This document shows, piece by piece, positions 1 through 6,075 of a DNA stretch of 8,046 bases. The notes under the pieces were generated by a model, which did not search any database, was not told the origin of the DNA, and saw only the letters and a program-made list of their open reading frames with translations. The stretch's first letter is position 1. Every line of letters starts with the position of its first letter. The stretch comes from Gammaproteobacteria bacterium (GTDB lineage Bacteria > Pseudomonadota > Gammaproteobacteria > Chromatiales > Chromatiaceae). A program made the translations under genes and the position numbers. The stretch is from contig JARFQQ010000109.1 of NCBI GenBank assembly GCA_029287695.1, positions 1 through 8,046 on the forward strand. The letters run 5' to 3'.

Positions 1-32
1 AGGAGCACCAGGCCTGTAATCAGTGTTTTCAT
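1..32 (-). CDS. Start of an exported protein, truncated by the window edge
   Basis: Only the first ten complete codons are present, reading MKTLITGLVL and continuing out of the window. A lysine followed by a hydrophobic run is typical of the start of a signal peptide, so the product is probably exported. The ATG lies 9 bases beyond the envC stop codon on the same strand, which suggests it is the third gene of the gpmI-envC operon. In many gammaproteobacteria the gene in this place encodes a carboxy-terminal processing protease (CtpA, S41 family), while in E. coli it is yibQ, a divergent polysaccharide deacetylase. Ten residues cannot separate these. The ribosome binding site is weak (GCGAGA just upstream). 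Confidence 0.5.
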   Translation of the reverse strand, partial: MKTLITGLVL

Positions 33-41
33 CAGTCTCGC

Positions 42-1193
42 TTATCCAACATTCCTGCCCGAAGGACGTACGCACCAGCTCAAAGGGTTGACCGGAGCGG
101 AGCCCTTGCGGATTGCAAAATAGACGGCCGCATTGCGGCGGCCACCACTGACGCCTGCAAGGCTGACAACCTCTCCAGCCTCGACGCTGTCTCCTACTTT
201 TTTAAGCAGGCTCTGGTTGTAGCCGTAAAGCGTCATGTAACCATCCCCGTGATCAACAATAAGCATCAGGCCGTATCCACGCAACCAGTCGGCAAATATG
301 ACGACTCCGCTATGGACAGCCCTGACATTCTCGCCTTCCCGGGACTCTATCACTATTCCCTCGAGCTTGACGTTGCCTTTCCTGCTCTCCCCGAAGCGCT
401 CCACCATTCTACCTGCAACCGGCCAGGGCAGCTTTCCCTTGCGCGACTTGAAGGGAATACTGGCCGGCACCGGTGGCGGTGCAACCTCGGCAAGCTTGCG
501 TGTCAGCTCCTCGAGCTGTGCAACATCCTCCCTGAGAGTAGCAAGCCGCTTGTCGGTCCTGGCGATCTGTTTCTCACGCTCCGCAAGTGCCTGCTTGCGC
601 TGATCACGCGCCTCTTCCACCGAGGCAAGCAGTTCCTGCTGCTCGGCACGCAGGCTGTTGAGCCTCGCTTCATCTGAACGAATCCTCTCTCCCGTTTCGA
701 TGAGCGTGCGAAAAGAGTTCTGGATATCCGCGATGAGGCCGGACCTGGCCTGATTGAGGTAGTCGTAGTAAGAGAGGATCCTGCTGAGGCGCGCAGGATC
801 ATCCTGGTTCAGCAGAAGCTTGAGTCGCTGCTGGCGTCCCATGCGGTAGCTCGCGAGCACCTGCCGACGGAGGAGCAGTTTCTGGTCGGCGAGTCGTTTT
901 TCAACAGGTCCGAGGGTTTTCAAAAGTTCTTCACGACGCCTGGCGACGCTTTCGATTTCCTGCTCGGTCTGGCGCAGGCGGGCTGTGTGGCGGCTGATCT
1001 GCTGTTCTGTCTCGCGCAGCGCAGCAACCTCGATTTCCCTCTCCTTCCGCGCGGCCTTCAGTTCGACCGTCACCTCCTTGACCTCTGCACGTAACGCTCG
1101 CATCCTTTCGGCGTTGTCCTCATCGGCCGCGAACAGGGGAACCGTTGCAAGCAGGGCTGCCATCAGCGAGGCGATGGCAGGATAGCGCCTCAC
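42..1193 (-). CDS. envC: EnvC-type murein hydrolase activator (degenerate LytM/M23 domain)
   Basis: The product is a periplasmic activator of the septal N-acetylmuramoyl-L-alanine amidases (AmiA/AmiB type in E. coli), needed for daughter-cell separation. Residues 1-22 form a signal peptide ending near LFAADE. Residues about 27-235 are a long charged coiled coil rich in Glu, Arg, Lys, Gln and Leu. Residues about 255-375 form the LytM/M23 fold, with the conserved HGDGYMTLYG segment at 315-324. The metal ligands of active M23 peptidases are missing: the first His/Asp motif reads LEGIVI (277-282) and the HxH motif reads VYFAIR (357-362). This is the expected pattern for a non-catalytic EnvC activator. 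At 383 residues it is a little shorter than E. coli EnvC. The start is GTG, placed directly after the gpmI stop (TAG then GTG), so translation is probably coupled to gpmI; a start at Met11 would cut the signal peptide. Confidence 0.93.
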   Translation of the reverse strand: MRRYPAIASLMAALLATVPLFAADEDNAERMRALRAEVKEVTVELKAARKEREIEVAALRETEQQISRHTARLRQTEQEIESVARRREELLKTLGPVEKRLADQKLLLRRQVLASYRMGRQQRLKLLLNQDDPARLSRILSYYDYLNQARSGLIADIQNSFRTLIETGERIRSDEARLNSLRAEQQELLASVEEARDQRKQALAEREKQIARTDKRLATLREDVAQLEELTRKLAEVAPPPVPASIPFKSRKGKLPWPVAGRMVERFGESRKGNVKLEGIVIESREGENVRAVHSGVVIFADWLRGYGLMLIVDHGDGYMTLYGYNQSLLKKVGDSVEAGEVVSLAGVSGGRRNAAVYFAIRKGSAPVNPLSWCVRPSGRNVG

Positions 1194-2768
1194 CTAGGCC
1201 GCATCCTCGTCGGCTTCATCGAGAGCAGGCTCGACCAGCAGGACCTTGCCACTCATTTCGGTGGGTTGTTCCAGTCCCATCATCATGAGCAGGGTCGGTG
1301 CGATATCGCACAGCGCTCCCCCTTCCTCGAATACTTTCTTCTGTGTGCCGACATAGATCAGGGGAACCGGGTTGGTGGTATGCGCGGTGTAGGGCTGCCC
1401 CGACGCATGGTTGACCATCTTCTCGGCATTGCCATGATCGGCCGTGACAAGGCACTCACCGCCGGCACGATGGAGCGCCGATATCACTCGCCCGATGCAC
1501 TCGTCGACCGCCTCGGCCGCAGCAATCGCAGCTTCGATCTTGCCGGTATGACCGACCATGTCGGTGTTGGCATAGTTGCAGATGATGACATCGTAGTCGC
1601 CGCTTTCGATCGCCTCGACGAGCTTGTCCGTGACTTCCGGCGCACTCATTTCGGGCTTGTGATCGTAGGTCTTGACCTTCGGTGAAGGCACAAGAACCCG
1701 CTCTTCGCCTTCGTATGGTGTTTCGCGCCCGCCGTTGAAGAAGAAGGTGACATGGGCGTATTTCTCGGTTTCGGCGATACGCAGCTGGCGCAAGCCAAGA
1801 TTCGCGATATATTCGCCGAAGGTATTTGGCAACCTCTCCGGAGGGAAAGCCACAGGAATACCAAAGCCCTTCGTGTACTCTGTCAGGCTCACGAACGTGG
1901 CAAGCTTCGGAGTAGCCTCGCGCTCAAAGCCATCAAAATCCGGTTCGATGAAAGGACGTGTAATCTGGCGAGCGCGATCCGATCGGTAGTTCATGAAGAT
2001 GATAACGTCGCCGTCATTCATGGTGACCGGTTCGTCACCCTCCGGCACGATCGCGGTAGCCTGGACGAACTCGTCGGTCTCGTCACGCGCATAGGCCATT
2101 TCGAGCGCCGTGATGGTGTCAGGCGCCCGGAATTCCGCCTTGCCGAGCGTCATCAGATCGTAGGCGGACTTGATACGTTCCCAGCGATGATCCCGGTCCA
2201 TGGCGTAGAAGCGGCCGATCAGGCTCACGACTCGGCCGCCGCCCGCTTCCCGGAAGACCTTCTCCACGTCCTCGAGCGACCTGTGCGCACTCTTGGGAGG
2301 CGTATCTCGTCCGTCGAGAAAGGCGTGAACGCAGACGTTCCGCGCCCCGCGTTCGACGGCGAGCTTGATGGCGGCATGGATATGGCACTCATGGCTGTGC
2401 ACACCACCCTCGGACAACAGACCGACGATATGCACGGCCGAGTCGTTTTCGATCGCCTTGTCGACCGCATCGGTCAGGGTTCCGTTGCTAAAGAAGGAGC
2501 CGGTGCGGATCGAGCGGCTGACACGTGTGAATTCCTGGTAGACGACGCGCCCGGCGCCAAGATTGAGGTGACCAACCTCGGAGTTACCCATCTGGTCGGC
2601 CGGCAGGCCAACAGCAGAACCGGAGGTGGTGATCCTGGTATGCGGGTACTCACGCCACAGCCGGTCGAAAACGGGTGTTCTCGCTTGCGCGATGGCGTTA
2701 TCAGCCGTCTCTTCGCTGTAACCCCAGCCGTCGAGAATCAGCAATGCGATGGGTCGTGGTTGTGCCAT
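1194..2768 (-). CDS. gpmI: 2,3-bisphosphoglycerate-independent phosphoglycerate mutase
   Basis: This cytoplasmic Mn-dependent enzyme interconverts 3-phosphoglycerate and 2-phosphoglycerate in glycolysis and gluconeogenesis. It belongs to the alkaline phosphatase superfamily. The protein is 524 residues, close to the usual 510-515, the excess being mostly an acidic tail (DEADEDAA). Visible motifs are the N-terminal LDGWG metal site (12-16) and the phosphorylated serine Ser63 in QMGNSEVGH. There is also the [11 protein letters not shown] and GRFYAMDRD transferase-domain segments, NYRSDRARQ, the C-terminal [12 protein letters not shown], and the metal-binding TADHGNAE. It is the first gene of a minus-strand operon with envC, an arrangement conserved in gammaproteobacteria. 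It diverges from the ArsR-type regulator gene across a 159-base control region. Nothing is missing or broken. Confidence 0.98.
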   Translation of the reverse strand: MAQPRPIALLILDGWGYSEETADNAIAQARTPVFDRLWREYPHTRITTSGSAVGLPADQMGNSEVGHLNLGAGRVVYQEFTRVSRSIRTGSFFSNGTLTDAVDKAIENDSAVHIVGLLSEGGVHSHECHIHAAIKLAVERGARNVCVHAFLDGRDTPPKSAHRSLEDVEKVFREAGGGRVVSLIGRFYAMDRDHRWERIKSAYDLMTLGKAEFRAPDTITALEMAYARDETDEFVQATAIVPEGDEPVTMNDGDVIIFMNYRSDRARQITRPFIEPDFDGFEREATPKLATFVSLTEYTKGFGIPVAFPPERLPNTFGEYIANLGLRQLRIAETEKYAHVTFFFNGGRETPYEGEERVLVPSPKVKTYDHKPEMSAPEVTDKLVEAIESGDYDVIICNYANTDMVGHTGKIEAAIAAAEAVDECIGRVISALHRAGGECLVTADHGNAEKMVNHASGQPYTAHTTNPVPLIYVGTQKKVFEEGGALCDIAPTLLMMMGLEQPTEMSGKVLLVEPALDEADEDAA

Positions 2769-2832
2769 TATCCTGTGTCGTTATCTCTTCGGGCGCCCGC
2801 AGTCCGGACGCATCTCAATACAAATCTCTCCC

Positions 2833-2861
2833 ATTTTAACGCAAACTCCCGAATACATTAA
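2833..2861 (-). promoter_or_regulatory. Candidate promoter for gpmI-envC
   Basis: On the minus strand a TAAAAT -10 box (plus positions 2833-2838) stands 17 bases from a weak -35 TTAATG (2856-2861). It lies 65 bases upstream of the gpmI start codon. The -35 overlaps the dyad proposed as operator for the divergent regulator, so binding there could affect both directions. It was identified by eye only; the -10 fits well and the -35 matches at three of six positions. Confidence 0.35.
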
Positions 2862-2882
2862 CTTTCTAATATGGTGTAAAAT
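2854..2882 (+). promoter_or_regulatory. Candidate promoter for the regulator-rhodanese-secB-gpsA operon
   Basis: TAAAAT at 2877-2882 is a good -10 box. A TG two bases upstream (2874-2876 region, GTGTAAAAT) is only an approximate extended -10 element. The -35 position, about 17 bases upstream (TACATT, 2854-2859), is poor. A weak -35 is common where a bound regulator covers the spacer. A start near 2889 would give a leader of about 40 bases before the regulator's ATG. The ribosome binding site there is also weak (AGAAG). Confidence 0.4.
2855..2872. promoter_or_regulatory. AT-rich dyad, candidate operator for the ArsR-family regulator
   Basis: The sequence reads as A-x-ATTA-N6-TAAT-x-T, a dyad with five matching positions per half (ATTA at 2857-2860, TAAT at 2867-2870). 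It lies in the spacer of the candidate regulator promoter and overlaps the -35 of the divergent gpmI promoter. Repressors of the SqrR/BigR group bind short AT-rich dyads at their own promoters, so autoregulation is a reasonable inference. The half-sites are short and the region is AT-rich, so chance is not excluded. Confidence 0.35.
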
Positions 2883-2927
2883 GCCCGCCGAGGAAGAAAT
2901 CCCGTTCCGTACAAAAGTAGAAGTATC

Positions 2928-3260
2928 ATGACCGAAGCTGAAGACCTCCAGGACAATTTCGAACTGCTCGCCGGCGAAGCCGATATCGATCGCGCATCGC
3001 GCGCACTCAAGGCCATGTCGCATCCGTTGCGCCTCAAGATCCTCTGTACACTCGGCGAGGGCGAGGTCAGCGTCCAGGATATTGTCGAGAATGTCGGCAC
3101 CTCCCAGAGCAATATTTCCCAACACCTTGCGATCCTGCGCGACAAGGACATCCTTGCTACACGCAAGGATGCAAACCGTGTCTACTACAAGATCAGTGAC
3201 CCGCGACTCCTGCAATTAATTGGTATGATGCGCGAAGTTTTCTGCACCAGACACGACTAG
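2928..3260 (+). CDS. ArsR-family repressor, SqrR/BigR-like (two-cysteine persulfide-sensor pattern)
   Basis: This is a 110-residue winged-helix DNA-binding protein, full length for the ArsR/SmtB family. The N-terminal helix carries ALKAMSHPLRLKILC (26-40), the family's hallmark start. The recognition helix is TSQSNISQHLAILRD (58-72), and the wing ends in NRVYYKISDPRLLQLI (83-98). The classic metal box ELCVCDL is absent; its place reads EVSVQDI. Two cysteines are present, C40 and C106, 66 residues apart. From memory, SqrR (C41/C107) and BigR (C42/C108) have the same spacing and form a di- or tetrasulfide bridge when they sense persulfide. The next gene is a rhodanese, matching the known BigR and YgaV contexts, so a sulfide/persulfide-responsive repressor is the best call. 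Specificity is inferred from the cysteines and context. A generic redox or metal sensor is the alternative. Confidence 0.85.
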   Translation: MTEAEDLQDNFELLAGEADIDRASRALKAMSHPLRLKILCTLGEGEVSVQDIVENVGTSQSNISQHLAILRDKDILATRKDANRVYYKISDPRLLQLIGMMREVFCTRHD

Positions 3261-3264
3261 ACGC

Positions 3265-3687
3265 ATGGAACAACTCATCGAATTTGCCGGCAATCACCTC
3301 TTGCTGGTGATGGCCCTGTTCGTGATCTCGGGCGCACTGGCCTGGAACCTGATCGCGGGCGGCGGCAAGAACAACATCCCCCCGAGCGAGGCGACCGTTC
3401 TCATCAACCGCGAAGATGCCGTGGTCGTCGATGTCAGGCCCATCGCCGATTTCAACAAGGGGCATATCGTCCATTCGATCAACCTGCCGATCAACGGTTT
3501 CAAAAACCAGATCAAGCAGCTCGAGAAGCACAAGAACACGCCGGTCATCGTCAGTTGCCGTTCAGGCAACCAGAGCCAGATGGCCTGCCGCGAACTGCGC
3601 AAGGCCGGTTTCGAGAAAGTCTACAACCTGCGCGGAGGCGTCATGGCCTGGCAAGGCGCAAACCTCCCGCTGACGAGGAAAAAGTAA
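3265..3687 (+). CDS. yibN: Membrane-anchored single-domain rhodanese (YibN type)
   Basis: The 140-residue product begins with one N-terminal membrane segment (about 11-31, HLLLVMALFVISGALAW), followed by a cytoplasmic rhodanese domain (about 38-135). The domain shows INREDAVVVDVRP (48-59), the FNKGHIVHSINLP motif (63-75), the active loop CRSGNQS (98-104) with Cys98, and the closing YNLRGGVMAWQGANLPL (120-136). Overall sequence and position between gpmI and secB identify it as the YibN orthologue. Rhodaneses carry a persulfide on the active cysteine and move sulfane sulfur between donors and acceptors. From memory the E. coli YibN loop is degenerate (DGSGMQC), whereas this copy has an intact catalytic cysteine, so it is probably a real sulfurtransferase. 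It starts 4 bases after the regulator's stop with no clear ribosome binding site, suggesting translational coupling. The natural substrate is unknown. Confidence 0.92.
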   Translation: MEQLIEFAGNHLLLVMALFVISGALAWNLIAGGGKNNIPPSEATVLINREDAVVVDVRPIADFNKGHIVHSINLPINGFKNQIKQLEKHKNTPVIVSCRSGNQSQMACRELRKAGFEKVYNLRGGVMAWQGANLPLTRKK

Positions 3688-3689
3688 CC

Positions 3690-4181
3690 ATGAGCGAAGA
3701 GAACCAGGAAGCACAGAACCAGCAGGAGCAGGGGCAATTCAGCCTGCAACGCGTCTACTGCAAGGATATCTCGTTCGAGACGCCGAATTCGCCGCAGTCT
3801 TTTCTGACCGACTGGAAACCGGACATGAACCTGAACCTGAATACCCAGGTCCAGGCACTCGGGGATGATAATTACGAGGTCGTGCTGGTCGTGACGGTCA
3901 CCGTCAAGAATCACGACCAGACCGCTTTCCTGGCCGAAGTCCACCAGGCCGGTATCTTCCAGATCAAAGGTATTCCGGATGACCAGAAGAACCCCGTGAT
4001 GGGAATCACCTGCCCGAACATTCTCTTCCCGTTTGCGCGTGAGGCAGTCGCCGATCTCGTCAACAGGGGCAGCTTTCCGCAACTGCTGCTGTCACCGGTG
4101 AACTTCGAGCAGCTCTACGCGCAGCACCTGCAACAGGTCAAGGACGCACAGCAACAGGCCGAGAGTGAACCAAAGCACTGA
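3690..4181 (+). CDS. secB: Protein-export chaperone SecB
   Basis: SecB is a tetrameric cytoplasmic chaperone that holds preproteins unfolded and delivers them to SecA at the Sec translocon. The protein is 163 residues (E. coli SecB is 155). A Gln/Glu-rich N-terminal tail (1-17) precedes the core FSLQRVYCKDISFETPNSP. Also diagnostic are DWKPDMNLNLNT and the glycine-free beta strands YEVVLVVTVTVK. Further along are LAEVHQAGIF, the signature CPNILFPFARE, and FPQLLLSPVNFEQLY before the C-terminal helix. An upstream in-frame start at 3555 exists but would overlap the rhodanese gene by 133 bases. The ATG at 3690 follows a GAGGA ribosome binding site (3674-3678) and gives the usual family length. 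It begins 2 bases after the rhodanese stop and overlaps gpsA by 17 bases. Confidence 0.97.
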   Translation: MSEENQEAQNQQEQGQFSLQRVYCKDISFETPNSPQSFLTDWKPDMNLNLNTQVQALGDDNYEVVLVVTVTVKNHDQTAFLAEVHQAGIFQIKGIPDDQKNPVMGITCPNILFPFAREAVADLVNRGSFPQLLLSPVNFEQLYAQHLQQVKDAQQQAESEPKH

Positions 4182-5166
4182 AGCCGTCACATCCATCGGA
4201 ATCCTCGGGGCCGGTTCCTGGGGTACAGCACTCGCCATTCTCCTCGCTCGCAACGGCCTCGAAGTCCGTCTCTGGGGCCTCGAAAGGGAGATCAGGCGTC
4301 TTGCCGAAGATCGCGAGAACAGGCAGTTCCTGCCCGGCATTCCCTTTCCCGAAAAACTGACCCCCGATGCGAACCTCGCCCGGGCCGTGGAGTGTGACGA
4401 GATACTCGTGGTCGTGCCAAGCCAGGCGTTTCACGAGGTACTTCTCAAGATCGCCGCTATCAGGCCGCTGCAGTCCCTCTGCTGGGCAACCAAGGGCCTG
4501 GATCCGAATACCCGCCACCCCCTGAGTACAGACGCCGAGACCATCTTCCCCGGAGCCGACCTCGCCGTTATCTCCGGGCCCACCTTTGCTGTCGAGGTCG
4601 CAGAGGGTCTGCCAACAGCAGTGACCGCAGCCTCAACCTCGCAGCACTACAGCGAACGGCTGGCCGGGGTACTGAAGGGAGAAACTTTCCGCGCCTATAC
4701 ATCCACAGACATCATTGGCGTCCAGCTCGGCGGGGCAGTCAAGAACGTCATGGCAATTGCCGCCGGGATTTCGGACGGGCTTGGCTTCGGGGCCAATGCC
4801 CGCGCAGCACTGATCACGCGCGGACTGGCAGAGATCACAAGACTCGGTGTCGCCCTTGGTGCGCACCCCGAGACTTTCATGGGCCTGGCCGGGCTCGGCG
4901 ACCTCACCCTGACATGTACCGATAACAAGTCACGCAACCGCCGTATGGGCCTCGCACTGGCCGAGGGCCTGACCATCGAGGAGGCGCGCGCTCGTATCCA
5001 GCAGGAAGTCGAGGGTGTTCACGCCGCCAAGGAGACCTTCTTCCTGGCCAGCGAACTCAACGTCGAAATGCCAATCACGACCGAGGTCTATCGTATTCTA
5101 CACGAGGGACTCGACCCGCACATTGCGGTCAGGGAACTGCTTCATCGGCGGCAACGCGCCGAATAG
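4165..5166 (+). CDS. gpsA: NAD(P)H-dependent glycerol-3-phosphate dehydrogenase
   Basis: GpsA reduces dihydroxyacetone phosphate to sn-glycerol-3-phosphate, the backbone for phospholipid synthesis, in the cytoplasm. The 333-residue length is normal for the family. The Rossmann dinucleotide site is GAGSWGTALA (15-24). The second conserved stretch VVPSQAF and the KGLDP segment follow. SGPTFAVEVAEGLPTA sits mid-protein, and the catalytic lysine is K193 in GGAVKNVMAIAAG. The substrate-binding run GFGANARAALITRGLAE and GLAGLGDLTLTC complete the signature. The GTG start at 4165 lies inside the secB coding end and is the only canonical start that precedes the Rossmann motif closely; an AGG seven bases upstream may serve as ribosome binding site. 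secB-gpsA adjacency is conserved in gammaproteobacteria. cysE, which often follows in E. coli, is absent here. Confidence 0.97.
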   Translation: MNQSTEAVTSIGILGAGSWGTALAILLARNGLEVRLWGLEREIRRLAEDRENRQFLPGIPFPEKLTPDANLARAVECDEILVVVPSQAFHEVLLKIAAIRPLQSLCWATKGLDPNTRHPLSTDAETIFPGADLAVISGPTFAVEVAEGLPTAVTAASTSQHYSERLAGVLKGETFRAYTSTDIIGVQLGGAVKNVMAIAAGISDGLGFGANARAALITRGLAEITRLGVALGAHPETFMGLAGLGDLTLTCTDNKSRNRRMGLALAEGLTIEEARARIQQEVEGVHAAKETFFLASELNVEMPITTEVYRILHEGLDPHIAVRELLHRRQRAE

Positions 5167-5169
5167 TGA

Positions 5170-5610
5170 CTATTTCGACGCGGCCCCCGTGAGCTTGTCG
5201 AGACCGCCCGCGACCTTCTCCAGCACTGCCGTGTTCTCAAGCTTGTAGCTCTCCTTCAGCGATAGGGGATTTTCCCAGGCGATGACTGTTTTGCCGTCCG
5301 CGTTGCTGTAGACCAGCACCTTGAGCGGCAGCTCGACACCGACACGCATATCCTGCTGCATGAGTACCGTTCCCCCTTTCGGATTACCGAAAATCAGGAG
5401 CTGGGAGTCTGGCATCTCCATCTCGACGCTCTCTGCATTCTTCGCATGGTCCACACGTGCAAATACGGTCATACCCTTTTCCTTTACGATGGACTCAAAC
5501 TTGTCCATGGTCTCCTGCACGCTGTGTGCGCTCTCCTTCGTGAGGAGCTCTGCCTGCGCCAGGCCGGATATCGACAGGGCAAATACCAGAGTCGTAATAC
5601 TTCTCATCAT
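5170..5610 (-). CDS. Secreted DUF302 domain protein
   Basis: The product is 146 residues with a signal peptide (1-20, cleavage after AQA), so it is predicted to be periplasmic or secreted. The mature part is one DUF302 domain: an amphipathic helix (SVQETMDKFESIVKEKGMTVF), then RVDHAKNA. Next comes LLIFGNPKGGTVLMQQDMRVGVELPLKVLVY, then a final strand (TVIAWENP). DUF302 is an alpha/beta fold often found in sulfur-oxidising and other proteobacteria; its biochemical role is not established. A good ribosome binding site (GAGGA, 8 bases from the ATG) supports the first of two adjacent Met codons, though the second would serve nearly as well. The gene converges on gpsA with 3 bases between stop codons. 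It diverges from the small-protein gene across a 188-base control region. Confidence 0.9.
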   Translation of the reverse strand: MMRSITTLVFALSISGLAQAELLTKESAHSVQETMDKFESIVKEKGMTVFARVDHAKNAESVEMEMPDSQLLIFGNPKGGTVLMQQDMRVGVELPLKVLVYSNADGKTVIAWENPLSLKESYKLENTAVLEKVAGGLDKLTGAASK

Positions 5611-5638
5611 GATTTGAATCCTCGGTTAGTGGTTTTGG

Positions 5639-5672
5639 GTGTCTTTTCGAATGGTTCTCATAGTCAAGACAC
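5639..5672. promoter_or_regulatory. Inverted repeat in the upstream region of the DUF302 gene
   Basis: GTGTCTT (5639-5645) and AAGACAC (5666-5672) are perfect complements separated by 20 bases. The site lies 29-62 bases upstream of the DUF302 start codon, where it could be an operator or fold in the 5' leader. Its function is unknown. Confidence 0.3.
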
Positions 5673-5686
5673 GAAAGCGGGAAAAT

Positions 5687-5712
5687 ATCTTGCAGAAAAA
5701 ATCACGCAAGAT
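5687..5712. promoter_or_regulatory. Second inverted repeat, candidate operator between DUF302 and the small-protein gene
   Basis: ATCTTGC (5687-5693) and GCAAGAT (5706-5712) form a perfect 7-base dyad with a 12-base AT-rich centre. The half-site spacing is about two helical turns, which suits a dimeric helix-turn-helix regulator. The right half touches a TTGACA hexamer (5712-5717). No regulator gene lies next to it. Confidence 0.35.
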
Positions 5713-5750
5713 TGACAAATATTAATCCATAACGCGATGCGTATTGCGGG

Positions 5751-5778
5751 TTTATATATTAGAGTTTTACCAGATACT
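5751..5778 (+). promoter_or_regulatory. Candidate promoter of the 45-residue small protein gene
   Basis: TTTATA (5751-5756) and GATACT (5773-5778) are spaced by 16 bases and would place the transcript start roughly 15 bases before the start codon. The consensus match is modest. A perfect TTGACA lies at 5712-5717 but has no acceptable -10 box at the right distance. Confidence 0.3.
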
Positions 5779-5798
5779 GAATTAACCGGAGAAACGCC

Positions 5799-5936
5799 AT
5801 GAACAATATGCTTGAAGTCAACTGTGAAGAGTGGCGCGAAATTGCAGAGTCATACCCCGAAGAGATGGAAGTCATCATCGAGATGATGATCGAGGCTGAC
5901 GAGCAAATCTGCGTTGAATATGACGAAGCAGCCTGA
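5799..5936 (+). CDS. Unrecognised 45-residue, very acidic small protein
   Basis: I do not recognise this protein. The reading frame starts MNNMLEVNCEEW and ends VEYDEAA. It has 13 Glu and 2 Asp against a single Arg and no Lys, a net charge near -14, and five Met in the first 30 residues. Cysteines are at 9 and 38. Residues about 9-36 look like one amphipathic helix with a short Tyr-Pro break at 19-20 (AESYPEEMEVIIEMM). There is no signal peptide or membrane segment, so it is presumably cytoplasmic. Support for a real gene is a well-placed GGAGA ribosome binding site six bases before the ATG and a very strong terminator 25 bases after the stop. The gene thus forms its own short transcription unit. 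Its charge would fit a binding partner for a basic surface, or a nucleic-acid mimic, but this is speculation. Confidence 0.72.
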   Translation: MNNMLEVNCEEWREIAESYPEEMEVIIEMMIEADEQICVEYDEAA

Positions 5937-5957
5937 TCCTTCACAACCTGCCCCATG

Positions 5958-5987
5958 AAAACCCCTGTCGATCGACAGGGGTTTTTT
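5958..5987 (+). terminator. Strong intrinsic terminator after the small protein gene
   Basis: A perfect stem CCCCTGTC/GACAGGGG (5962-5969 and 5974-5981) closes on a GATC loop and is followed by six T. Four A before the stem can pair with the T run, so it may also work on the minus strand. It separates the small-protein unit from the MFS transporter gene. Confidence 0.93.
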
Positions 5988-6075
5988 CTTTCCCGCTGTT
6001 CGGGAGAGAGAGATGCCGCATCTGCTGGTAACACAGGGTGTATAGTCCTCTGTCCCGCGATTCACCTGGCAAGCA

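Noticed and set aside
277..540. EnvC LytM domain as an active endopeptidase
   Set aside because: Both metal-ligand motifs are degenerate, as expected of an amidase activator.
1752..2861. Long 369-residue open frame on the plus strand
   Set aside because: It lies antisense to gpmI, whose every family motif is intact; the plus-strand frame has no recognisable domain and is a codon-bias shadow.
3555..3689. 45-residue upstream extension of SecB
   Set aside because: It would overlap the rhodanese gene; the ATG at 3690 has a GAGGA site and gives the normal SecB length.
5712..5740. TTGACA promoter for the small protein gene
   Set aside because: The -35 is perfect but the bases 16-18 downstream (GCGATGCG) do not resemble a -10 box.
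6041..6046. TATAGT as -10 box of the MFS gene
   Set aside because: The hexamer is good and well placed 30 bases before the start codon, but I see no -35 or correctly spaced extended element, so it is left out of the features.
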